12,004 bases of DNA, from assembly GCA_948960675.1 (NCBI GenBank), contig CARDPF010000076.1, positions 1 to 12,004 on the forward strand. Direction: 5' to 3'. The DNA comes from an uncultured Eisenbergiella sp. (GTDB lineage Bacteria > Bacillota > Clostridia > Lachnospirales > Lachnospiraceae). Numbering within the stretch: position 1 is the first letter of the stretch; the number at the start of each line of letters is the position of its first letter. Below the pieces are notes generated by a model. The model searched no databases. It saw only the letters and a program-made list of their open reading frames with translations, and was not told the DNA's origin. This document shows positions 6,487-12,004 of this stretch, in pieces. The position numbers and the translations under genes are program-made.

Positions 6487-6496
6487 CCGCTTTTTG
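6475..6496. repeat. 7-bp dyad overlapping the -35 of the regulator promoter
   Basis: CAAAAAG (6475-6481) and CTTTTTG (6490-6496) are exact reverse complements, separated by 8 bp. The dyad covers the -35 hexamer of the regulator promoter. Its placement would suit a repressor or autoregulatory site. It could also be a chance product of A/T runs; no second copy was seen in the window. Confidence 0.45.
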
Positions 6497-6642
6497 CCGC
6501 CGTAGAGGACCGGCCTGCTTTCTTGGGAAATTCTGCCGCTGCCACGCCTGCCGGCCCACCGCCAAAACCCATGGCTAAATGAAATGACATTGCCCGTGAA
6601 TGGGAACATTTCGTGAAAAAAAACAAACGATTCGTGCGCAAG

Positions 6643-6673
6643 TTGCCACAGAGGAAAGATTTTGTTTTATGAT
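6643..6673 (+). promoter_or_regulatory. Candidate promoter of the ABC exporter operon
   Basis: TTGCCA (6643-6648) and TATGAT (6668-6673) are each close to consensus, but the spacer is 19 bp, longer than the 17 bp optimum. Transcription would start near 6680, about 38 bases before the TTG start. The long spacer suggests a weak or regulated promoter. No better pair was found between 6500 and 6700. Confidence 0.3.
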
Positions 6674-6704
6674 AGGAATGTGGAAAGCAGCCGGTAAGGC
6701 AGAT

Positions 6705-6710
6705 GGGGGG
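6705..6710 (+). promoter_or_regulatory. Ribosome binding site supporting the TTG start of the first exporter gene
   Basis: A run of six G lies seven bases before TTG at 6718. The frame has a TGA at 6712-6714, so the coding region cannot start earlier. The ATG at 6711 belongs to another frame. The resulting N-terminus (MGRTISNLRYAFSLLVRER) looks native for this exporter family. Confidence 0.6.
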
Positions 6711-6717
6711 ATGAAAA

Positions 6718-8526
6718 TTGGGAAGGACAATTTCAAATTTGAGGTATGCCTTTTCCCTGCTTGTCAGGGAGCGGGGAAGGGGGAGTGTTGCCGTGTGCGC
6801 AGGATTTGTGCTGCTGGGGGTTTTGCTGCCGTTTTTGGGAATGGCGCTGCCCAGCGTGGTGGTATCGTGTTTGACGGGACGGATGGGGGTGGGGGGCGCC
6901 ATGGCCGTTACCTTTTGCTATGCAGGGGTTTTGCAGGCGGTGCGCCTTGCCCACGGGTATTTGTCTGAGCAAAAGCACAGGCATTTGTTTTTACTGCGCA
7001 TAGGGCTGGGGGGAAAGGATTTTGCGCAAAGCTGCCTGGAGGCGGACGTGCAGTTTTTGGAGAGCGGACAGGGGCAGAAAGCTTTATATGAGGCGTCCAA
7101 TAACTTTTATGCGGGAACAGAGCAGGGAATCGAATGTTATTTGGATTCTTTTCTGCAGGGATTGGTCAATTTTGGGGGACTGGCGGTCTATTCTTGTGTT
7201 ATCGGCGGGCAGCATCCGCTGCTGCTTTTATTTTTACTGGCACAGGCTGCGCCGGTAATTGCCATGTATATCCGGGCGAAAGGTAATAGCTTTCGGATGT
7301 TTGGGGAAAACGGGCAGGGCTGGGATGCCCTCATGTATCTGCGCAGGGAGACGGTTTCGGCGGCCAGCGGGAAGGACATTCGGATGTACAACATGCAGCG
7401 GTGGCTGCTTGGGGCGATGGGCGAGGCGATCGAACGGTTTGTGAAAGTGCGGGTGGGAGAGAAAAGGGGATTTTTGGAGGCGGAGTTTGTAGAGAAGGTT
7501 TTATCCCTTGTGCGGGATATTCTGATTTACGGCTATTTGATTGGGCAGATGGCGCAGGGGGCAATTTCCCTCTCCCTGTTTTTACTGTATGTGGGGGCTG
7601 CGGCTGGATTTGGCGGCTGGCTGACCGGTGTGTTTACGGCCCTGCAGGGGGTGCTGCTAAACGACGGTGTGATGAAGCGGTACCGGGATTTTGTGGAGCA
7701 GGGCAGCGTGCATAAGGGGAACAGGACGCCGCCCGTGGAAAAGAAGGGCGGCGGTGTAGGGGAAATACGCTTGGAAAACGTAAGCTTTTGCTATGAGCAA
7801 AACAGTGCGGATACAATATGCGGGCTCAGCCTTACCATACCCGCAGGGGAAAAGCTTGCGCTGGTAGGGTTAAACGGGGCGGGAAAAACGACGTTTGTCA
7901 AGCTGGTCTGTGGTCTGTACCGCCCGGATGGAGGGAAGGTTTTTTGGGACGGACAGGATTTGCAGACCATGTCCCCGAAAGAGCGGTTTAGGCATTTTGC
8001 GGTAGTCTTTCAGGATGTGTTTGCCTTTTCCTTTCCGCTGCAGGACAATGTGTCCTGTGCGCCTTTTGGGGAAACCGATCCCAAGCGGCTTAAGGACTGT
8101 CTGGAAAAGGCGGGGCTTTGGGAGCGCGTCAATGGATTTCCCCAAAAAAGCAAATCTATAATGAACCGGGATTTGGATCCGGAGGGCGTTGTACTTTCCG
8201 GCGGTGAAATGCAGAAGCTGATGTTGGCGCGGGCGTTGTACAAGGACGCGCCGGTGGTGATTTTAGATGAGCCTACGGCGGCCCTGGATCCGTTGGCGGA
8301 AAACGAATTGTATGAAAAATATAAGGAACTTTTGCAGGACAAAACCGGGATCTTTATTTCACACCGGTTAAGTTCCACGCGTTTTTGTGACAGGATTTTA
8401 TTTTTGGAAAACGGACGCATTGTGGAGGAGGGCTCCCATCAGGCCCTGATGGAAAAGCAGGGGGCTTATGCGAAGCTGTTTGAGACACAGGCCCGGTATT
8501 ATCAGGAGGGGAAGATTGAAAACTAA
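6718..8526 (+). CDS. ABC exporter half-transporter (permease-ATPase fusion), first subunit
   Basis: Half-transporter of 602 residues: an N-terminal membrane domain with about six helices (near 25-50, 60-80, 150-165, 168-185, 262-280, 284-300), then an ATPase domain from about 348. The ATPase has Tyr359 as likely A-loop aromatic, Walker A GLNGAGKT (384-391), Q-loop VFQD (Gln432), signature LSGGE (493-497), Walker B VVILDE with catalytic Glu518, and His549 in ISHR. All are intact. It probably pairs with the overlapping second half-transporter in a type IV (B-family) exporter that moves drugs, lipids or peptides outward. No peptidase C39 domain is present, so it is not a leader-cleaving bacteriocin exporter. 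The TTG start is supported by a G-rich ribosome binding site. The gene is divergent from the two-component operon, so common control is possible but unproven. Confidence 0.93.
   Translation: MGRTISNLRYAFSLLVRERGRGSVAVCAGFVLLGVLLPFLGMALPSVVVSCLTGRMGVGGAMAVTFCYAGVLQAVRLAHGYLSEQKHRHLFLLRIGLGGKDFAQSCLEADVQFLESGQGQKALYEASNNFYAGTEQGIECYLDSFLQGLVNFGGLAVYSCVIGGQHPLLLLFLLAQAAPVIAMYIRAKGNSFRMFGENGQGWDALMYLRRETVSAASGKDIRMYNMQRWLLGAMGEAIERFVKVRVGEKRGFLEAEFVEKVLSLVRDILIYGYLIGQMAQGAISLSLFLLYVGAAAGFGGWLTGVFTALQGVLLNDGVMKRYRDFVEQGSVHKGNRTPPVEKKGGGVGEIRLENVSFCYEQNSADTICGLSLTIPAGEKLALVGLNGAGKTTFVKLVCGLYRPDGGKVFWDGQDLQTMSPKERFRHFAVVFQDVFAFSFPLQDNVSCAPFGETDPKRLKDCLEKAGLWERVNGFPQKSKSIMNRDLDPEGVVLSGGEMQKLMLARALYKDAPVVILDEPTAALDPLAENELYEKYKELLQDKTGIFISHRLSSTRFCDRILFLENGRIVEEGSHQALMEKQGAYAKLFETQARYYQEGKIEN
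8504..8511 (+). promoter_or_regulatory. Strong ribosome binding site for the second exporter gene
   Basis: AGGAGGGG lies four bases before the TTG at 8516, with the AGGAGG core six bases away. It sits inside the last codons of the first exporter gene. The alternative ATG at 8558 has only AAAGGG ten bases upstream. This favours the TTG start and translational coupling of the two subunits. Confidence 0.55.
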
Positions 8527-10426
8527 AATTTTCAATTGCGCAAAGGGCAGCGCAGAAATGAGGGAAAAATTGAAGACAGGAAAAAAATGGAAGTCGGCGC
8601 TTGCGGATCACAAAAAAGGGTTTCGTCTGTTAAAAATGATTCATCAGGAGGATTCCTCCATTCTTCCCGGATACCTATTGGATGTGGGACTGCAGCTTGC
8701 AGAGATTTACGGGAGTCTGTTTTTGTCGGCGGGGCTTATTGACGCCCTGCTTTTAGGGACGTTTCGGGAGGCCCTGTTTTGGGCGGTGGCCCTGATCGGA
8801 ATGGAATTTGTGCTGCGTACCGGCAGGCTTTGGATGCAAAACTGGTTCCGCAAAGTCACTACGAGGCTTTGGCTGGTATTTTACGTATGGCTGCGCAAAA
8901 AGGTGTTTTCCCTGGACTATGAGACGATGGAGCAGGAAAAAGTGATTGATAGGATTGCATCCCTGGAACAGACGGCGGACATGTATGGGAGTCTGGGCGT
9001 GGTGCTGTACTGGTACCGGAATATGCTGATGGCGGCGTTGCGCATGGCAGCTTCGGCGGTTCTTGTAGGTTCCCTGTGTCTCAAAGCTCCTGTCAGGGGG
9101 AAGGGGATGTTTGGTGTTTTGGCATTGCCTGCGGTTTCCTTTCCCCTGTTTGGGGCAGCCCTGGCAGGAATGTTTTGGGCATCCTTTCGCCTCTCCGGCA
9201 TTTTTGCCAAAGAGCGGCGGCAGTATTTTGAAAGCAACACGGGAATGGAGCAAAGGCTGGAGTATCTGGTCGAACAGGTTTTTATGAATTACAAGGCGGG
9301 AAAGGTAGTGCGGATTTTTGGGATGGAAGAAATGCTGCGCCAAAACAGCGCAAAGGAGACGGACAAAATGCTGGCCCATTACGATGGTATGCTTTGGGTA
9401 GGCTGCAGGGAAAATATGGGGAATTTGTCGGTAAGCGGCCTGTTTACGCTGTTTTCTTATCTGTTTGCTGCGGTCAAAGCGGCAACAGGCGCGGTTACGG
9501 TTGGCGCGTTTACCAAATATGCGGGGGCTTTGACGCAGTTTGGAAGCGCCTGTGCCGATCTGGTTTTGGGGAATGTAAAAATCCGGGAGATTTGTACCTA
9601 TATGACCGAATTTCTGGCATTTCTGGATTTGGAAAGCAGGCATGCGGCCGGTTCCATTCCGGTGGAAAAGCGGGTGGACGGGGAATATGAGATTGCCTTT
9701 GAGCATGTGAGTTTTAGCTATCCCGGCAGTAAAGAGCCTGTGCTGCGGGATGTGAATTGCAAAATTGATATGAAGCGTAAGCTGGCGGTGGTAGGCAGAA
9801 ACGGCGCGGGAAAGACGACCTTTATCAAGCTTTTGTGCAGGCTGTACGAACCTACACAGGGTCGCATTACGCTAAACGGCGTGGACATCCGCAAGTATGA
9901 CGAGGAACAGTACCGCAGCCTTTTTAGCGTAGTGTTTCAGGATTTTAGGCTGTTTGCTTTTCCTGTGTGGGAAAATGTCGTAGCAGGGCAGGAGCGGGAC
10001 AATACAAAAATCCGGGAGGCGTTGCGGCAGGCGGGGGCCAAAGAACTGGTGGATGGTATGCCAAAGGGCGTCGATACGCTTTTGTATAAAGACATGGGGG
10101 ACGGCATGGAAATCAGCGGCGGTGAAGCGCAGAAGCTGGCGCTGGCCAGGGCGCTGTACAAGGACGCGCCGATCGTCATTTTAGACGAGCCGACGGCGGC
10201 GTTGGATCCGCTGGCGGAGGCAGAGGTTTACGAACGTTTTGACCGGATGGTGGAGGGAAAGACCAGCATTTATATTTCCCACCGTATGAGCAGCTGCCGG
10301 TTTTGCGACGATATCCTTGTATTTGATAAGGGACGGGTTGCGGAACGCGGCAGCCATGAGACACTTCTTGCCAAAGAAGGGCTGTATGCGAAGCTGTGGC
10401 ATGCGCAGGCGCAATATTATGCGTAA
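8516..10426 (+). CDS. ABC exporter half-transporter (permease-ATPase fusion), second subunit
   Basis: Second half of the probable heterodimeric exporter, 636 residues from the TTG at 8516 (622 from the ATG at 8558). The cytoplasmic N-terminus is basic. Membrane helices lie near 53-72, 83-103, 170-190, 198-224, 305-322 and 326-345. The ATPase domain follows from about 390: aromatic residues in VSFSYPG, Walker A GRNGAGKT (427-434), Gln475 in VFQD, signature ISGGE (533-537), Walker B IVILDE with Glu558, and His589 in ISHR. The end of the ATPase domain closely resembles that of the first subunit (ALYKDAP then ILDEPTAALDPLAE in both), so the pair probably arose by duplication. The gene overlaps the first by 11 bp. 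Both catalytic glutamates are present, so both ATP sites may be active. Substrate unknown. Confidence 0.93.
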   Translation: MKTKIFNCAKGSAEMREKLKTGKKWKSALADHKKGFRLLKMIHQEDSSILPGYLLDVGLQLAEIYGSLFLSAGLIDALLLGTFREALFWAVALIGMEFVLRTGRLWMQNWFRKVTTRLWLVFYVWLRKKVFSLDYETMEQEKVIDRIASLEQTADMYGSLGVVLYWYRNMLMAALRMAASAVLVGSLCLKAPVRGKGMFGVLALPAVSFPLFGAALAGMFWASFRLSGIFAKERRQYFESNTGMEQRLEYLVEQVFMNYKAGKVVRIFGMEEMLRQNSAKETDKMLAHYDGMLWVGCRENMGNLSVSGLFTLFSYLFAAVKAATGAVTVGAFTKYAGALTQFGSACADLVLGNVKIREICTYMTEFLAFLDLESRHAAGSIPVEKRVDGEYEIAFEHVSFSYPGSKEPVLRDVNCKIDMKRKLAVVGRNGAGKTTFIKLLCRLYEPTQGRITLNGVDIRKYDEEQYRSLFSVVFQDFRLFAFPVWENVVAGQERDNTKIREALRQAGAKELVDGMPKGVDTLLYKDMGDGMEISGGEAQKLALARALYKDAPIVILDEPTAALDPLAEAEVYERFDRMVEGKTSIYISHRMSSCRFCDDILVFDKGRVAERGSHETLLAKEGLYAKLWHAQAQYYA

Positions 10427-10451
10427 AAAGGCATTTTAAAAAAAATAGTTA
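10427..10451. other. Short gap between convergent exporter and chemotaxis genes
   Basis: Only 25 bp separate two convergent stop codons. A run of eight A (10438-10445; T on the minus strand) is present, but no stable GC-rich stem precedes it on either strand. It may help termination of the minus-strand genes, but it does not qualify as an intrinsic terminator. Confidence 0.4.
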
Positions 10452-11426
10452 CTACAGATTGTCGAATGCCACCGTTTCCTTTTCCAGCCCCTCCACGACT
10501 TCCTGGTTGACGCCCATGCGCTTTGTGATGTCTTCCATATCGTTGACAAGATCCCTGGTATTGCCTGCCACATTGGAAATTCCGTCAGCGCCTTCGTCGA
10601 TGGCTTTCGTAATGGCACCGATGGAGTCGGCAATGTTGGACATGGCGCTTTTGAGGCCTTCGGTGCGTTCGTGGAACGCATCCATGGCCTGACGGATGTG
10701 GGAGGCATCCTGCTTATACTGGCTGCCGGACTGCACAAATTCCTGAAACTGTGTCAGAACCGAACCGTTTATATAGTCGATCAGGTGTTGTGCGTTTTCG
10801 GAAAGGTTATATACCGCAGCTGTGACGATATCGTTGATTTCCTGAATCCGGTTGGCAGTCTCCTGGCTGGAATGCGCAAGATTACGCACTTCGCTGGCCA
10901 CGACCCCAAAACCTTTTCCATAGGCCCCGGCGTTGGCGGCTTCCACGGAGGCATTCAGGGCGATCAGGCGGGTTTGCTGGGAAATGGCCAGAATTTCGCC
11001 GGTCAGGGATTTTATTTGATCCACGCTCCTGCTCTTTTCGATGGCATCGTTGAGGGAGTGTAATAGCGTTTCCGCTTTTGCCCTTGCAGCGTTTGCACTG
11101 TTTTGGGCCGATTGCTGCATATTATGCGCGCGGGTGTTCATTTCAACGGTATAGTCTGTGATGGCGCTGGATTCTTCCGCAATGTTATGTACATCAATTT
11201 TCACGTTTTCCGTATTATCATGTATGGCGGATACATTGCCGGCCACTTCCTCAATGGTGGCGGACAGCTGTTCTGCAAGGGTGGAGAGGCTGGAAGCGCT
11301 TCCTTTGGAGGTATATGTTCTTTTCAAAACTTCCCCGGTCATCTGGTGGATGCGTCCGGAACTCTCCCGAATGGTTTTAAGGATGCTCTGGATGGGCAGG
11401 ATTACATAGCGGTTAATCAGTTTCAT
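10452..11426 (-). CDS. Methyl-accepting chemotaxis protein signalling domain, 5' truncated
   Basis: Cytoplasmic signalling part of a chemoreceptor, which forms long coiled-coil hairpins that control CheA through CheW. From the ATG at 11426 the product has 324 residues. The conserved hairpin tip spans about 144-195: EILAISQQTRLIALNA, then EAANAGAYGKGFGVVASEVR, matching the family consensus. Helical heptad regions with Ala, Glu and Gln, typical of methylation helices, lie on both sides. The first 25 or so residues (INRYVILPIQSIL) resemble the end of a HAMP domain. The sensor domain, both membrane segments and most of HAMP are missing. The frame continues upstream to 11528, but those residues are an out-of-frame reading of the binding-protein gene. 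The ATG overlaps the binding-protein TGA as ATGA. It is probably a gene remnant at a fusion joint, or the product of misassembly; a soluble signalling protein is possible. Confidence 0.85.
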   Translation of the reverse strand: MKLINRYVILPIQSILKTIRESSGRIHQMTGEVLKRTYTSKGSASSLSTLAEQLSATIEEVAGNVSAIHDNTENVKIDVHNIAEESSAITDYTVEMNTRAHNMQQSAQNSANAARAKAETLLHSLNDAIEKSRSVDQIKSLTGEILAISQQTRLIALNASVEAANAGAYGKGFGVVASEVRNLAHSSQETANRIQEINDIVTAAVYNLSENAQHLIDYINGSVLTQFQEFVQSGSQYKQDASHIRQAMDAFHERTEGLKSAMSNIADSIGAITKAIDEGADGISNVAGNTRDLVNDMEDITKRMGVNQEVVEGLEKETVAFDNL

Positions 11427-12004
11427 GTCCGCAACATCTGCACCTTTTGTCCGGCGCAGCTGTAGGAGGGGAGCTTTGCCGCCCCATATCCGCTTTTCCA
11501 GGCCTGCTCTACGGCAACGGCATTCCAAACACCGTTAATACCGGCAATGATTGTGCCGTCTTGGACCCCTTTCAAAAATCCGGCGTCGTCGGTGCTGATA
11601 AATCCCGGATGCTGTGCGATATTCTGCATGGCAAGTCCCACGTCCGTTCCCTTGATGTCTCCCTCGGTACTGTTCCAGGTGCAGTAGTTGGTGATTCCGT
11701 CGTCATTGAGGCCGACGGTGAGACCGGTATTGCCGAAAAGGGCATATACATACCAGCCGGAGGACCATTCCATGGAAACTTTTTTGCCTTGGTCGGCGGC
11801 AATGTCCAGCATCCGGTCCAGGGATTGTATGTCCTCTTTGGAAAAGTAATTCTTATTATAGTAAAGAAAATAACCGTTGTCCGCCGTCAGGGGCAGGGCG
11901 TATAAGGTATCGTTAACGGATGCAGCCTGTACGGCTTCCTCCAGACAGGAATTTTTAATGTATGATTCGTTTTCCACAGGTTCCAGCGCTCCGGCGGCCA
12001 CCAG
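11423..12004 (-). CDS. Maltose-type extracellular solute-binding protein, fragment (3' truncated at junction, 5' beyond window)
   Basis: Central part of a family 1 sugar-binding lipoprotein that feeds an ABC importer. The visible 193 residues include ALPLTADNGYFLYYNKNYF (the hinge and sugar-site region of MalE-like proteins), a LDRMLDIAADQGKKVSM helix, the GWYVYALF stretch, GTDVGLAMQNIAQHPGF, GTIIAGINGVWNA and AKLPSYSCAGQKVQM. Related clostridial proteins, as I recall them, go on after the last motif with SFAGYK, then GVN, then a C-terminal lobe of about 100 residues. Here the protein stops after LRT, so the C-terminal lobe is absent. The frame is open to the window edge, so the signal peptide lies outside. 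The fragment would not be expected to fold into a working binding protein. Confidence 0.85.
   Translation of the reverse strand: MVAAGALEPVENESYIKNSCLEEAVQAASVNDTLYALPLTADNGYFLYYNKNYFSKEDIQSLDRMLDIAADQGKKVSMEWSSGWYVYALFGNTGLTVGLNDDGITNYCTWNSTEGDIKGTDVGLAMQNIAQHPGFISTDDAGFLKGVQDGTIIAGINGVWNAVAVEQAWKSGYGAAKLPSYSCAGQKVQMLRT

Larger units (their letters stand above)
6426..6717. other. Divergent intergenic region between regulator and exporter operons
   Basis: This 292-bp stretch separates divergent operons. It holds the regulator promoter and dyad on the left and a weak candidate exporter promoter on the right. The middle (about 6500-6600) is GC-rich. Single TTGGGAAATT (6523-6532) and ATGGGAACATT (6600-6610) matches to the GGG-core repeat of the ABC-2 promoter are present, but without 11-bp phasing. 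Short open frames exist, but none has a convincing ribosome binding site and a peptide-like product. No terminator, riboswitch or RNA gene was recognised. Confidence 0.55.

Noticed and set aside
6613..6672. Small basic peptide of 19 residues (GTG start, VKKNKRFVRKLPQRKDFVL)
   Set aside because: It has no proper ribosome binding site, and the predicted exporter -35 and most of its -10 lie within it. It is more likely promoter sequence than a precursor peptide.
6426..6902. N-terminal extension of the OmpR-type regulator, open for 159 codons upstream of 6425
   Set aside because: The ATG at 6425 gives a canonical receiver start with a ribosome binding site and a consensus promoter just upstream. 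The extension would run across that promoter and into the exporter gene, and its residues resemble no domain.
6600..6968. Plus-strand open frame overlapping the exporter start, including ATG at 6669 and 6711
   Set aside because: It lies mostly inside the exporter gene in another frame and has Gly/Arg/Cys-rich shadow composition with no domain.
8753..9706. Long minus-strand open frame (317 codons) inside the second exporter gene
   Set aside because: It is antisense to a clear ABC exporter membrane domain, with His/Pro/Arg/Gln-rich composition typical of antisense frames and no domain features.
8230..10210. Near-identical stretches in the two exporter genes (GTACAAGGACGCGCCG and around) as a mobile repeat
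   Set aside because: They encode the conserved signature to Walker B region in both paralogues; protein-level conservation explains the similarity.
10427..10451. Bidirectional terminator between convergent genes
   Set aside because: There is an A8/T8 run but no GC-rich hairpin before it on either strand.
11427..11528. Upstream part of the chemoreceptor frame (to 11528) as genuine N-terminus
   Set aside because: The same bases read as conserved binding-protein sequence in the other frame (VEQAWKSGYGAAKLPSYSCAG), so the receptor-frame residues there are a shadow.

Overview
The window looks like the end of a draft contig from a low-to-mid-GC Firmicute, most likely a clostridium of the Lachnospiraceae type. 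The support is indirect: LytTR/GHKL and OmpR/HisKA two-component pairs, GGAGG-type ribosome binding sites, TTG and GTG starts, and a maltose-type solute-binding protein and chemotaxis signalling domain of clostridial style. No rRNA, tRNA, CRISPR array or transposase was seen. Bases 1-30 are not genomic: they match the 3' end of the Illumina TruSeq adapter, so real sequence starts at about base 31.

Layout, left to right. (1) 32-1731, plus strand: the C-terminal part of a LytTR response regulator and its GHKL sensor kinase, overlapping by ATGA. (2) 1723-4445, minus strand: an ABC-2 type transporter operon, transcribed as ATPase, large permease (412 aa, with a ~170-residue extracytoplasmic loop), small permease (207 aa). 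Its last gene overlaps the end of the GHKL kinase tail to tail. (3) 4446-4593: the promoter region of that operon, with three GGG-centred direct repeats at exact 11-bp spacing over a poor -35, the usual look of an OmpR-family activator site. (4) 4594-6425, minus strand: an OmpR-family response regulator and a HAMP/HisKA kinase, overlapping, behind a good extended -10 promoter. (5) 6426-6717: a divergent intergenic region. (6) 6718-10426, plus strand: two overlapping genes for the halves of a probable heterodimeric ABC exporter, both with TTG starts. (7) 10452-12004, minus strand: a chemotaxis-receptor signalling domain lacking its sensor and membrane parts, fused end to end with a sugar-type solute-binding protein that lacks its C-terminal part.

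Inferred working model: the OmpR-type pair (4) senses an envelope-active compound, possibly a peptide, and switches on the adjacent ABC-2 transporter (2) through the 11-bp repeats, much as in lantibiotic-immunity and antimicrobial-peptide detoxification loci. The divergently transcribed exporter (6) may belong to the same response, but no matching repeat array was found in front of it. The LytTR/GHKL pair (1) resembles peptide-pheromone sensing systems, but no agrB/agrD-like genes or precursor peptide is visible here. The receptor/binding-protein junction (7) is either a real deletion fusion or an assembly chimera; the adapter at the contig end makes assembly error a live option.
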